64,000 bases of DNA from Rs1 sp029027825. GTDB lineage: Bacteria > Pseudomonadota > Gammaproteobacteria > Pseudomonadales > Balneatricaceae. The stretch is from assembly GCA_029027825.1 (NCBI GenBank), contig CP093399.1, forward strand, positions 2,728,001-2,792,000, given 5' to 3'. Made by a program: the position numbers and the translations under genes. The stretch's first letter is position 1; every line of letters starts with the position of its first letter. Below are positions 34,127-43,135 of this stretch, in pieces. Under the pieces are notes generated by a model, which did not search any database, was not told the origin of the DNA, and saw nothing but the letters and a program-made list of their open reading frames with translations.

Positions 34127-34957
34127 TTATTTAGGGACCTCTGAGCGAGACTTATTCAGTGGTTTATTCAGCTCTCCAAGAGCAATGTGTTGCACTTTCA
34201 ACTGATTGATCATCGCAGACACAGAGACTAACTGCACGTCATCTGTTTTTAATTGACGGAGTCTTTTTTGCAAAAATTTAATCGTAATCGCATGGGGATG
34301 GGCGATCACTACAGCGTAGCCTCGTAGCTTGGCTAAGGCAATAGCGCGCTCATACTGTCTATTGATCGCTATTAAATTTAAATCATGATCTAAAAATATA
34401 TCCCTCTTTAACCCTGCTATACCGGCATTTTTAGCCTGTTGCCAAGCCACACTTTTACTGGTTGTTTTACTATCCAAAAAGAACAAGCCTTTTTCTTTTA
34501 CTACTTCCATTGTCCAACGCATCTGTAAATTTAATGCTGTCAACTTACTTCCCATATGATTATTGACGCCAATAAGATTGGGTATAGCTGCAATATTCTT
34601 CTTTAAGGTGCTTTTAAAATCTGCCTCAGACATGCTAGATGTCATAGCACCACGACCCAAAGGCAAATTATAGATATTTTCCATGGGGGCATGTAAGAGG
34701 ATATCTTTACCAGTTTCCTGCGCAATTTTAGCTAAGGTTTTACTATGGTATGTATGAGGTAAGAAAGCAAAACTCAGTGCACCGGGCAAATTAAGTGCCG
34801 CAGTATTTAGAGAGAGAGAATACCCCATATCATCAATCAAGATCACTAATTTAGCTGAACTTGGATGCGCGGTAAAATCAAGCAGCTCTTCAACAGCAGT
34901 TATTTTTTCAACCGCCATGGCACTGCCCACACTAAGCACACTCAAAGCAAGCAACAC
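34127..34957 (-). CDS. Divergent polysaccharide deacetylase family protein (YibQ/DUF610)
   Basis: The family is periplasmic and related to NodB-type deacetylases, usually found beside envC and ctpA as here. Landmarks are LVILIDDMGYSLSLNTAAL, LSFAFLPHTYHSKTLAKIA, ILLHAPMENI, GVNNHMGSKLT and FFLDSKTTS. The start is doubtful: GTG at 34957 gives a signal peptide without its basic N-region. The frame stays open upstream to encode NLSKS before the hydrophobic core. An ATG at 34991 would give MIIIINLSKSLVLLALS if one G (34988) were absent. The gene may thus carry a one-base insertion right after its true start. No good ribosome-binding site is visible for either. Confidence 0.82.
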   Translation of the reverse strand: MLLALSVLSVGSAMAVEKITAVEELLDFTAHPSSAKLVILIDDMGYSLSLNTAALNLPGALSFAFLPHTYHSKTLAKIAQETGKDILLHAPMENIYNLPLGRGAMTSSMSEADFKSTLKKNIAAIPNLIGVNNHMGSKLTALNLQMRWTMEVVKEKGLFFLDSKTTSKSVAWQQAKNAGIAGLKRDIFLDHDLNLIAINRQYERAIALAKLRGYAVVIAHPHAITIKFLQKRLRQLKTDDVQLVSVSAMINQLKVQHIALGELNKPLNKSRSEVPK

Positions 34958-35072
34958 TAAACTTTTACTAAGGTTAATAATAATTATCCATTTTCAATAT
35001 GATGTGACAGGCCAAGCTTGCTAGCAGTTAGTTAGATATTTAAGCCGAATCAAAGACTCAGCTTAAATGAGC

Positions 35073-36401
35073 TCACTTTCGGCGTGACTGATTCACTATA
35101 ACCAGACCTTTAATAAGGTTAAGCGCCTCATAAAGTTGAAAATCTGTTTCAATTAACCTGCTAGTTAAGACCGCGGATATATCGATATTATCAGCCTCTA
35201 AATGACCAGCTAAGTCTTTTTCAGACACAAGCTTGCGACTCTTGATCGGCTCAACTTTAGCTTGCTCTACCATAATATCCGGAATAATGCCCTTCGCTTG
35301 GATAGAGCGGCCACTCGGCGTATAGTATCTGGCGGTAGTTAGCTTTATGCCGCGTCTACCGGTAAGTTGCAACACAGTTTGCACTGAACCTTTGCCAAAA
35401 CTAGTCGTACCCATAATCAACGCTCTATTCTTGTCTTGCAATGCACCTGCGACAATTTCTGAAGCTGAAGCAGAGCCGCTGTTGATTAATACGATAATTG
35501 GAATATCGGCTACCAGCATTTTAGGGCTCGCATCGAAAACCATTTTCGAACTTGCTATACGCCCTCTGGTTGACACGATAACACCGTCACTAACGAACGC
35601 ATCAGTCACATCAACTGCACCACGCAATATACCACCCGGGTTGTTTCGTAAATCTAAGATTAAGCCAGATAGTGGAATATCAGCCTGAAATTCATCCAAA
35701 GCCTCCTTCATATCCTCAGCAGTACGATGCTGAAACTGACTAATGCGAATATAGCCGATTCCCTCTTCAAGAGTACGAGATCTGACACTGGTTACTTTTA
35801 TGATAGCTCGCTCAATACTCAGATCAAAAGGAGTTTTTTCGCTGTCGCGAACTATCGTTAAAACCACCTCTGAACCCGGTTTACCGCGCATCATACCAAT
35901 AGCTTTTTCCACACCTATCGATTGGATTATTTTACCATCTATTTTAATGATCAAATCACCCGCTTTAATACCTGCTTGCATCGCAGGCGTATCATCTATC
36001 GGGGTGATTACCCTAATAACCCCGTCACTTTGGCTAATCTCAATTCCCACACCACTAAACTGACCGGAGGTTTGCTCTTGCAGGTCAGAGAATTCATCTT
36101 CTACCAAATAGCTAGAGTGAGGGTCGAGACCAATCAACATTCCTCTAATCGCATCTTCTAACAACTTACTGTCAGACACTGGCTCGACGTAAGCGGCCTT
36201 TATCCGATCAAATACTTCACTAAAGCGACGAATTTCGGCAAGCGGCAAGCTCTTTTCAACCTTGAGCACTTTCGCTTTTGCACTGACACTAGCCTCAGTC
36301 TCTGCCACTGCTGATTGAGCAATAAAAGGCATCACTGAAAAAGTAAAAGCACTCAATACTAGAGTCGGGTTGAGCAGTAATTTTACAAACACTTTATTCA
36401 T
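35073..36401 (-). CDS. ctpA: S41 family carboxy-terminal processing protease
   Basis: This is a periplasmic protease of the CtpA/Prc group that processes or degrades envelope proteins, including cell-wall hydrolases. From the ATG at 36401 (AAGGAT upstream) it has 442 residues: a signal sequence, a PDZ domain (FSGVGIEISQSDGVIRVI, AGIKAGDLIIKIDG), and the S41 catalytic domain with LILDLRNNPGGIL, the serine in LINSGSASASEIVAGAL and the lysine in TTSFGKGSVQ. All catalytic residues are present. The frame is open to 36428. It lies between envC and the deacetylase, a conserved gammaproteobacterial order. Confidence 0.94.
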   Translation of the reverse strand: MNKVFVKLLLNPTLVLSAFTFSVMPFIAQSAVAETEASVSAKAKVLKVEKSLPLAEIRRFSEVFDRIKAAYVEPVSDSKLLEDAIRGMLIGLDPHSSYLVEDEFSDLQEQTSGQFSGVGIEISQSDGVIRVITPIDDTPAMQAGIKAGDLIIKIDGKIIQSIGVEKAIGMMRGKPGSEVVLTIVRDSEKTPFDLSIERAIIKVTSVRSRTLEEGIGYIRISQFQHRTAEDMKEALDEFQADIPLSGLILDLRNNPGGILRGAVDVTDAFVSDGVIVSTRGRIASSKMVFDASPKMLVADIPIIVLINSGSASASEIVAGALQDKNRALIMGTTSFGKGSVQTVLQLTGRRGIKLTTARYYTPSGRSIQAKGIIPDIMVEQAKVEPIKSRKLVSEKDLAGHLEADNIDISAVLTSRLIETDFQLYEALNLIKGLVIVNQSRRK

Positions 36402-36489
36402 TTTCAAATCCTTGATTAACAAGCCCACGATAGCCGGTGGGGAAATTTAACTTTATGTCGTTATTCAATACTCATGATTTATTACTTAA

Positions 36490-36614
36490 GAGACCTCTGC
36501 ATAGCGACTACGTTCGATAATAAGAGTTCTAAATACCCTTCCCGGCTGAAACTATTGTCTGCAATTTTTGACTGCCAGGTCTTACCTTTGCTCATCACGT
36601 TATGCCGAGGGTTT
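36490..36614 (-). mobile_element. MITE copy 7, degraded (125 bp), orientation B
   Basis: The left end GAGACCTCTGCAT is intact; the right end CGTTATGCCGAGGGTTT has several changes. The inner segment GCCAGGTCTTACCTTTGCTC still matches copies 5 and 6, but the middle is diverged. Flanks CTTAA and ACTAA agree at three of five bases. This looks like an old copy. Confidence 0.75.
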
Positions 36615-36671
36615 ACTAAATCTTTCCTGATTAGCCCTGTGTCTCCGCCACAGCAAAAGATGCTTTTAATC

Positions 36672-36757
36672 TCTTCTTTGTGCCCTCTGTGGTAAAACCA
36701 ATCCTTTAAAGATTTTTCACTACAGAGGACGCAGAGGCGCTGCGCTGCACAGAGGAA
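36672..36757. repeat. Dispersed inverted repeat of the CCACAGAGGxCACAGAG type
   Basis: GCCCTCTGTGGTAAAA (36682-36697) is mirrored by TTTTCACTACAGAGGACGC across a short spacer. This sequence, which yields spurious peptides such as YHRGHKEE and LCVLC, is from memory a repeat dispersed through intergenic regions of many unrelated bacterial genomes. It lies in the gap between ctpA and envC (36402-36963), which has no other gene I can support. Confidence 0.6.
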
Positions 36758-36963
36758 AAACAAAACACTACCTGATTAGTGCTGTGTCTTCACAGACTAA
36801 CCTAAAGTAAAAAAAAATTACAAATAAATGGCCTGGCTATAATCTAAACCATTATTAAATGATAAAAATATATTACAACCTCTCTTAACTTGTTGGAATT
36901 AATAACTGTGTTAGACAGCTGCCAAGTCAAGCGGAGTATGATGGTCAATCAGGAAATCATTTA

Positions 36964-38130
36964 TTATCGAATTAACCAGTGCTTTGGATTAGTTGTTTTA
37001 CCATTGCGACGAATTGCAAAATATAGCCCCGCACGAGTATTACCACCACTGCTTCCTGCTAGTGCAATCACTTCTCCAGAAAACACAGCATCCCCTACTT
37101 TTTTATTCAGCTGATCATTGTGGCCATAAAGCGTCAAATAGCCAGCACCATGATCTACAATCAATAACATGCCATAACTGCGCAGCCAATCGGCAAATAC
37201 CCCTTTTCCAGTATGCACAACTTTAACCGGACTATTCTGCTTAGTACGGATTAACACACCATCATAGGCTAAATTATTCTCCATAGAACCGAAGCGGCGT
37301 ACAATTTTTCCTTTTACCGGCCATTTCAACTGTCCTTTCAAGCGTTTAAATGGTCGATTATCAACAACTTTTGCCGCCTTAGCTTTCACTACTTCTGCAA
37401 TACGAGCAACAATTTTAGCTAACCTTTTCTTGTCCGCAGCCAATTTTTTAATTTTACTACGTTTATTGTTCACTCTTTTATTAATAGCGAGAATATTCTT
37501 TTTACGTTGTACTTTGGTCGCTTTCAACTATGACTGACGACTAAGTAACTGCCGTTTTTCCTTTAATAATTGCGCCTGAGTTTTATCAATATTAGTATTA
37601 TTCGAATCCTGTTCGGCTAGCAGCTCTATAAAACTTTGAACTTGAGCGCTTTGATGTTGCTGTATCTTTTCAAAATACATCAGCATCCTTGAAACCTGCT
37701 CTGGGTGTTCTTGGTTATGGAGTAATTTTAAAGGTACTTTTCTACCCATTTTATAGCGTTGCTGAACCACCAGTTGCAATTGTTTACGATGTTCCTCTAA
37801 CTGGTGTTGCAGATCATCTTTATTCGCCAAATACCCCTTTAAATTTTTCGTTAAACGGCCTAACTGACGATCAATCGCTGAAACTTCACTATTCAGCGCT
37901 GCGATACCTTGCTCATTTTTTTGTAGAGCTCGCTCCTCTTTCGAGCGCTTCGCACGCTCTCTTTTCAATTCAGCTTGCAGTTGGTTTAATACTTTCTGTA
38001 ACTGCTTAATATTACTTTTTTTTGCTGATTGTGCAGCATTTACTGACAGCGAGGTTACTGTACAAAGTATTACCAAAGCCATGGCTAATATTGTGTATTT
38101 TTGTAAACAAGTATTAACCGTTTTGAACAA
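36964..38130 (-). pseudogene. envC: Murein hydrolase activator EnvC interrupted by an in-frame TAG
   Basis: EnvC activates the amidases AmiA and AmiB at the division site. The frame has 388 codons before its final stop (E. coli EnvC 419 residues): a signal peptide, a long coiled coil and a C-terminal LytM/M23 domain (WPVKGKIVRRFGSMENN, VDHGAGYLTLYGHND, AGSSGGNTRAGLYFAIRRNG). As in EnvC, the first metal-ligand motif is degenerate (AYDGVLI), so it would be a non-enzymatic activator. Codon 201 (37528-37530) is TAG inside the coiled coil; reading continues in the same frame (LLSRQS, stop, LKATKVQRKKN). A CAG to TAG change explains it. Pieces are 37528-38130 and 36964-37527 (TTG could restart the second). 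The TTG start at 38130 overlaps the gpmI end by 17 bases. Confidence 0.85.
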
Positions 38131-39664
38131 GAGATACCCCAGTCATTTCGAGCGGTTTATCTAAGTGCATTAATTCAAGTAAGGTCGGTGCAATATCACA
38201 GAGCGCCCCATCATTCAGAATCAATTTTTTCTTGTTCGGGCCATCGTAAACTAAGCCAACCGGGAAAGTGGTATGGGAGGTGTGCGCCTGCCCTGTTTCA
38301 GGATTGAGCATCATTTCTACGTTGCCGTGATCAGCAGTGACCAAAGTTTCGCCTGCCACTTCCCGCATCGCCGCCAATACTTTCCCCAACGCCAAGTCCA
38401 CCGCTTCCACCGCTTCCACCGCCGCTGCAAAGACCCCTGTGTGACCGACCATATCGGGATTGGCAAAATTGCAAATAATCAGGTCAAAGCTATTTTCACG
38501 AATTGCCGCACAGAGTTTCTCAGTCAATTCAGGAGCACTCATTTCAGGCTGCAAGTCGTAGGTGGCGACATCGGGTGAGGGAATTAAAATTCGCTGTTCC
38601 CCTGCATATTCTTGCTCTTGCCCACCATTAAAGAAAAATGTGACATGGGCATATTTCTCAGTTTCAGCAATTCTCAATTGAGTTTTACCTAAGCTCGCCA
38701 CATATTCACCGATGTCATTGCTAATTTTAGCGGGTGGATAAGCACAATGCGCCTGAATATCAGCTGCATATTCAGTCATCATCACATAGTCTGCTAGCTG
38801 TATCTGAGTAGCGCGGGGGAAGTGCTTAAATTCTGGTTCAACAAAGGCGCGGGTAATTTCACGCGATCGATCGGGTCGAAAATTAAAACAAATGATACTG
38901 TCGCCATCTTTTACTCGACCATCTAAACCCGAGATACAAGTGGCGCTGACAAACTCATCATTTTCATCTCGCTGATAAGCTGCAGATAATGCTGCAACCG
39001 CACTAGTACTACAGTAGTTAGACACACCATTTGCCATCGCATTATATGCTTGTTCAACTCTATCCCAACGGTTATCTCTATCCATTGCAAAGTATCGACC
39101 AACCACCGTCGCCACTCCCCCCTCTTCAAGTTCTGGCTGCAACTGTTCAAACAATGCTTCAGCGAGCAACAGTGAATTATTTGCCGATCTTGGCGGCATA
39201 TCACGGCCATCGAGGATCGCGTGGAGATAGACCTTTTTAGCTCCTCTGGCAACGGCCATCTTAATCGCGGCAAAACAGTGTTGTTCATGAGAGTGGACCC
39301 CACCTGGTGATAGCAATCCAGTAAAGTGTACCGCACCATTGTTGGCTATTGCCTGATCAATAGCGGTAATTAGCACCGTATTTTTTTGAAAATTCCCGTC
39401 TGCAACCGCCTTGCTAATGCGGGTTAAATTTTGATAGACAACTCGCCCGGCGCCTATATTCATATGCCCAACTTCTGAATTGCCCATTTGCCCATCGGGT
39501 AAACCCACAGCAGTACCTGAAGTTTTAATCAAGCAATTAGGATTTTCAGCCATCAGTTGATCCCAAACAGGTGTTTTAGCAGCGGCAATCGCCGATGAAT
39601 CAGTTATTTCTATGCCGAAGCCATCCAAAATAATTAAAGCAGTGGTAGTGTTTGAGCCGGTCAT
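38114..39664 (-). CDS. gpmI: 2,3-bisphosphoglycerate-independent phosphoglycerate mutase
   Basis: GpmI interconverts 3- and 2-phosphoglycerate in glycolysis using two manganese ions. The 516-residue protein has ALIILDGFGIE, the phosphoserine in PDGQMGNSEVGHMNIGAGR, LHAILDGRDMPPRSA, FNFRPDRSREITRAF, NFANPDMVGHTGVFAAAVEAVE and VTADHGNVEMM, covering all metal ligands. Length is normal. Gene order with envC, ctpA and secB is typical. GAGGG lies upstream of the ATG. Confidence 0.95.
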   Translation of the reverse strand: MTGSNTTTALIILDGFGIEITDSSAIAAAKTPVWDQLMAENPNCLIKTSGTAVGLPDGQMGNSEVGHMNIGAGRVVYQNLTRISKAVADGNFQKNTVLITAIDQAIANNGAVHFTGLLSPGGVHSHEQHCFAAIKMAVARGAKKVYLHAILDGRDMPPRSANNSLLLAEALFEQLQPELEEGGVATVVGRYFAMDRDNRWDRVEQAYNAMANGVSNYCSTSAVAALSAAYQRDENDEFVSATCISGLDGRVKDGDSIICFNFRPDRSREITRAFVEPEFKHFPRATQIQLADYVMMTEYAADIQAHCAYPPAKISNDIGEYVASLGKTQLRIAETEKYAHVTFFFNGGQEQEYAGEQRILIPSPDVATYDLQPEMSAPELTEKLCAAIRENSFDLIICNFANPDMVGHTGVFAAAVEAVEAVDLALGKVLAAMREVAGETLVTADHGNVEMMLNPETGQAHTSHTTFPVGLVYDGPNKKKLILNDGALCDIAPTLLELMHLDKPLEMTGVSLVQNG

Positions 39665-39724
39665 TCTGACGTTTCCCTCTGGGATGCTAATGAGTACTGT
39701 TATTTTTCAGCAATTTAATGATAT

Positions 39725-39979
39725 TTAACAAGAAACTAATCCTACCGAAAAAAGCGCTTGGCTAACAGCGATCAAAGAGTAATACGCCAGTTTATTAGCA
39801 TCTTCCTGAATCCGCGCCTTCAAAGTAAATACAGAGTGTAAGATATTAGTTTTACGGTGGAATTGAAAAATCTTAACTGCCCCGACTGATTCAATGGAAA
39901 TTTCTATAACATCAGCATAATCAATATCTTGCGAATTGTCATACAGTGAAACCACTGATTCATGACCTTGCAACGACAT
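39725..39979 (-). CDS. Small hypothetical protein
   Basis: I do not recognise this 84-residue protein. From the ATG at 39979 (AAAGG upstream) it begins MSLQGHESVVSLYDNSQD and includes EISIESVGAVKIFQFHRKTNILHSVFTLKA, with a hydrophobic C-terminus. The good ribosome-binding site argues that it is translated. It lies upstream of gpmI on the same strand with a short gap. Confidence 0.5.
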   Translation of the reverse strand: MSLQGHESVVSLYDNSQDIDYADVIEISIESVGAVKIFQFHRKTNILHSVFTLKARIQEDANKLAYYSLIAVSQALFSVGLVSC

Positions 39980-40093
39980 GCTGATCACCTTTAATTAGCC
40001 GGAGTCTAGGGGCCTAAATTAGCCGGAGCTTAAGAACCTAACCGAGAACTTAGTAATCTACTGTGACCTAGCCTGTTCTCGTTCAAACTCTTG

Positions 40094-40112
40094 GAGCTGC
40101 GTAGCTCTTTTT
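40094..40112 (+). terminator. Orphan Rho-independent terminator
   Basis: GAGCT (40094-40098) pairs with AGCTC (40103-40107) around GCGT, followed by TTTTTT. It points along the plus strand, but no plus-strand gene precedes it. The gap 39980-40326 also has short direct repeats (TTAGCCGGAG twice, TTCTCTACA three times). It may end an unannotated small transcript. Confidence 0.45.
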
Positions 40113-40326
40113 TCTCTACATTTTTCTCTACATTCTTCTCTACGTAAAGCATAGCCTTTTTATCGCAGCAGTATAATGTTCATCTGACTTTTACAACCCA
40201 CTGCTATAATTAGCATTATATTGCCTATTATTGGCGATTATATTCTGCTAGTACTTATCAGTTTTAAGCTCGCCATGTATACTTGAGCGCTGTAAATTTT
40301 CAGCTTTGATAAAATTAAGGTAAAAA

Positions 40327-40740
40327 ATGGAACAATTAATCGAGTTTGTTATTAACAATTATCCTCTTGTCATCGCTTTCATATTAGCATTAGGTATGTT
40401 GCTATTTAGTGAAAGTAAAAAAGCTGGCGCTTCTGTAAGCACCACCGAAGCCGTGCAACTAATGAATAAACAAGATGCGCTAGTGCTAGACATCCGCAGC
40501 AAAAAGGAGTGGGAAACCGGAGCGATTACTAACTCAACTCATATTCCTTTAGTTGATTTAGACAAACGTCTCACCGAGCTTGATAAGTATAAAACCAAAG
40601 ACATCATAGTGGTCTGTAATATGGGACAGAGCTCTGGCACCGCCTGTAAAAAATTAATGGCAGCCGGTTTCGAAAAAATAACCCGATTAAAAGGTGGGAT
40701 TGTTGAGTGGAAGGCACAGAGTTTGCCTCTCGTAAAATAA
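40327..40740 (+). CDS. Membrane-anchored rhodanese-like protein
   Basis: The 137-residue protein has an N-terminal membrane helix (YPLVIAFILALGMLLF) and a single rhodanese domain with ALVLDIRSKKEWETGAI, the catalytic cysteine in VVCNMGQSSGTACKKL and FEKITRLKGGIVEWK. It may carry sulfur or handle thiols near the membrane. AAGG lies before the ATG. It starts a plus-strand series with grxC and secB, a common arrangement in Pseudomonas-like genomes. Confidence 0.9.
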   Translation: MEQLIEFVINNYPLVIAFILALGMLLFSESKKAGASVSTTEAVQLMNKQDALVLDIRSKKEWETGAITNSTHIPLVDLDKRLTELDKYKTKDIIVVCNMGQSSGTACKKLMAAGFEKITRLKGGIVEWKAQSLPLVK

Positions 40741-40773
40741 CACCCTTTATTCTCAGCACTACAGAGTTAAGTT

Positions 40774-41028
40774 ATGCCTAAAATCGAAATTTACACCACA
40801 GTGTTCTGTCCTTTTTGCGTCAGGGCGAAAATGTTACTCACGCAAAAAAATGCAACTTTTATAGAGCTTGCAGTTGATGAGACACCAGGGCTACGTAAAA
40901 AAATGATGGCGAGAAGCGGTGGTCACACCGTTCCACAGATTTTCATCAACGATCAACATATTGGTGGCTGTGACGAACTCTATGATTTAGAGCGCAAACA
41001 ACAACTAGACAAACTACTCACACAATAG
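40774..41028 (+). CDS. grxC: Glutaredoxin 3
   Basis: Glutaredoxin 3 reduces disulfides and glutathionylated proteins with glutathione. The 84-residue protein has the thioredoxin fold with the active site FCPFCVRAK, the TVPQIFIN cis-proline loop and the HIGGCDELYDLE glutathione-binding motif. It may also serve as reductant for ribonucleotide or PAPS reductase. It lies 33 bp after the rhodanese gene and 21 bp before secB. Confidence 0.95.
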   Translation: MPKIEIYTTVFCPFCVRAKMLLTQKNATFIELAVDETPGLRKKMMARSGGHTVPQIFINDQHIGGCDELYDLERKQQLDKLLTQ

Positions 41029-41049
41029 AATTTTAAGGACTGATATATC

Positions 41050-41523
41050 ATGGCCGAAGAACAAGCACCTCAATTCAGCATCCAACGCATCTACCTAAAA
41101 GATCTTTCTTTAGAAGCGCCTAGCAGCCCACAATCTTTCACTCAAGAGTGGAAGCCTGAAATAAATTTAGAGATGAACACCCAATCTCAAGAGCTGGGTG
41201 AAGATGTATACGAAGTTGTACTGACTTTAACAGTGACCGCTAAAAACGAAGCTGAAACTGCTTTCTTAATTGAAGTGCAACAGGCCGGTATTTTTGTAGT
41301 ATCAGGCATGGAAGAAGCAGAAAAGCATCACGCTTTAGGTGCTTTTTGCCCAAATATCCTCTTCCCCTACGCTCGCGAAACTATTGATGGTTTAGTAGTA
41401 AAAGCCAGCTTCCCTGCACTGATGCTTGCACCAGTTAATTTCGACGCACTCTTTGCTCAGCAAGTAGAAAAATTACAAAACGAGATCAAAGCAGATAGCA
41501 CTGAAGAAGAAACTCAGCACTAA
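41050..41523 (+). CDS. secB: Protein-export chaperone SecB
   Basis: SecB is a cytoplasmic tetrameric chaperone that keeps preproteins unfolded and delivers them to SecA. The 157-residue protein has FSIQRIYLKDLSLEAPSSP, EVVLTLTVTAKNE, FLIEVQQAGIFVVSGM and CPNILFPYARETIDGLVVKASFPALMLAPVNFDALF, all conserved. AAGGA precedes the ATG. It is last in the rhodanese-grxC-secB unit and is followed by a strong terminator. Confidence 0.96.
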   Translation: MAEEQAPQFSIQRIYLKDLSLEAPSSPQSFTQEWKPEINLEMNTQSQELGEDVYEVVLTLTVTAKNEAETAFLIEVQQAGIFVVSGMEEAEKHHALGAFCPNILFPYARETIDGLVVKASFPALMLAPVNFDALFAQQVEKLQNEIKADSTEEETQH

Positions 41524-41550
41524 GAACTAAGCGTACTAGTACCCAACTAA

Positions 41551-41575
41551 AACAGAGCTGTCGCTCTGTTTTTTT
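41551..41575 (+). terminator. Rho-independent terminator after secB
   Basis: AACAGAG (41551-41557) pairs with CTCTGTT (41564-41570), followed by a T-run. It separates secB from the convergent M14 peptidase gene. Confidence 0.88.
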
Positions 41576-41581
41576 ATGCCT

Positions 41582-42490
41582 TTAGCGAGCGATACGCGCA
41601 ATAATTTCTTTAGATTTAGTCTTAATTTTTATCCAGCGCACTAGATCCATCCAGATTGCAGATATTTGTGCTCTTTTCGGCATAATGCCAGCGTGCTCCA
41701 ACTCAATGGTCATCACCGGAATATTTTTAATATAAAAACCATAATTACCCAAAGAACCCGGATAAGTACCTAATCGCCTTAAATGCAATGGCCCTAATCG
41801 TCGTGGCGGCTGTACATTACCATCAAAATCTAAAATGCCGTGAGGAGCATGTACCGACACAATAACGGTAGGCTTTAGCTCTTCAATCAATGCATGTATT
41901 GCCCGCGATTCTGGCTCACTCAATGACTGCTGACCAGGAAAATAGCGAGTTCGCTGTTTGGTCTTGTCTCGCCAGTGATCAATAGCAGTGATCGTATTTT
42001 CTTCTGTCTGAAAATTTCGATTAAGATCAACTTTATTGGCATTCACTCTGCTCGATTTCTTTTTTAGCAGACCATCGGGATTTGCCAGCGGCACAAAGTG
42101 CCAATCATAGGAACCGCTATGATGCTTAGCTAAGGTTTTCAACCATTTAAAGGTGACGCTGACACTCGAGTATTCATCCCCGTGAATCCCTCCAATAAAC
42201 AAAATCTTGGGCGCGTATTTTTGGTGTTTAGCCGCAGCAAAATGTTTCTCTAAAATAGGCAGCCCTCGCACTGAGTAAAAGCGCGGCGGGTCGAACTTTA
42301 AGCGACGACATTCTCTGGTCGAAACACTGGATAATTTAGCACCGATTTTTTTACACAGCTCATCGACACTGTACACTTCTGCCAAGCTTAAACTAGAGAG
42401 AGGTATTGCCATACAAAAAACTAATATTGATGCGCTATTCAAAGGACTTTTTGCGGCTACTTTGCCGGCTGATTCTGCACTAAAACACAT
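41582..42490 (-). CDS. M14 family zinc carboxypeptidase, MpaA-like, exported
   Basis: The protein (302 residues from the ATG at 42490) has an N-terminal hydrophobic signal region (ASILVFCMAIPLSSLSLAE) and an M14 peptidase fold: zinc ligands in GGIHGDEYSS and SVHAPHG, substrate contact VDLNRNF, and a probable catalytic Glu in TIELEHAG. This resembles MpaA and other murein-peptide amidases that cut diaminopimelate peptides. The signal region suggests envelope action, unlike cytoplasmic MpaA. A GTG at 42505 is an alternative start. Confidence 0.82.
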   Translation of the reverse strand: MCFSAESAGKVAAKSPLNSASILVFCMAIPLSSLSLAEVYSVDELCKKIGAKLSSVSTRECRRLKFDPPRFYSVRGLPILEKHFAAAKHQKYAPKILFIGGIHGDEYSSVSVTFKWLKTLAKHHSGSYDWHFVPLANPDGLLKKKSSRVNANKVDLNRNFQTEENTITAIDHWRDKTKQRTRYFPGQQSLSEPESRAIHALIEELKPTVIVSVHAPHGILDFDGNVQPPRRLGPLHLRRLGTYPGSLGNYGFYIKNIPVMTIELEHAGIMPKRAQISAIWMDLVRWIKIKTKSKEIIARIAR

Positions 42491-42661
42491 TAAAGATGCA
42501 CTCACTTATCGATATTCGACACTGTGGAAGACTATCTGTCATTTCATATGACTAAATCTTACCGTTAAATCCGCTCTTAAGCTTAACGACCAAAAAGCTA
42601 AAACCATCAATAAAAAACATTTAAACTACCAAAAGAGTGTTTTTTAAATCGCCAAAAACAT

Positions 42662-43135
42662 CTAGTCGGCGTTAGTCGATTGAATATAATCAAGTTGTCG
42701 CCATGCCTCATACACAGTGATGGCGCAGGCATTAGATAAGTTCAAACTGCGACTATTTTCCACCATGGGCAGTTTTAACCATTGCTCACTCGGGATAGCA
42801 GCACGCACCTCCTCTGGTAATCCCCTAGTCTCAGGACCAAACAGCAAAATATCGCCGCGACTAAACCGCGCTTGAGTATGAAAGCCAGTCGCCTTAGTAG
42901 TCATCGCCCAGACCTTAGCGCCAGGTAGCGAGCTTAAGCAGGCAGCTAAATTAGGATGGACAATCATCTTGGAAAATTCCGCATAATCTAAGCCTGCGCG
43001 ACGCATCCGCTTGTCTTCTAGAGCGAAGCCCAAAGGTTCAATAAGGTGTAACTGAAAGCCAGTGTTGGCACATAAACGAATAATATTACCGGTATTAGGT
43101 GGTATTTCAGGTTCAAAAAGTACGACATTCAACAT
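42662..43135 (-). CDS. trmL: tRNA (cytidine/uridine-2'-O)-methyltransferase TrmL
   Basis: TrmL methylates the ribose of the wobble base (position 34) of certain leucine tRNAs. The 157-residue SPOUT enzyme has LFEPEIPPNTGNIIRLCANTG, KDKRMRRAGLDYAEF-like EDKRMRRAGLDYAEF, LLFGPETRGLPEEV and MVENSRSLNLSNACAITVYEAWRQ, all typical of the minimal TrmL form. AGGA lies upstream of the ATG. The following gap to 43416 contains no gene. Confidence 0.95.
   Translation of the reverse strand: MLNVVLFEPEIPPNTGNIIRLCANTGFQLHLIEPLGFALEDKRMRRAGLDYAEFSKMIVHPNLAACLSSLPGAKVWAMTTKATGFHTQARFSRGDILLFGPETRGLPEEVRAAIPSEQWLKLPMVENSRSLNLSNACAITVYEAWRQLDYIQSTNAD

Noticed and set aside
36482..36763. Minus-strand ORF with LCVLC and YHRGHKEE peptides
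   Set aside because: It is made of the degraded MITE and the dispersed CCACAGAGG repeat; such peptides are common false predictions.
38273..38578. Plus-strand ORF within gpmI, with HRFHRFHRR peptide
   Set aside because: The apparent repeat reflects the AVEAVEAVD stretch of GpmI read backwards.
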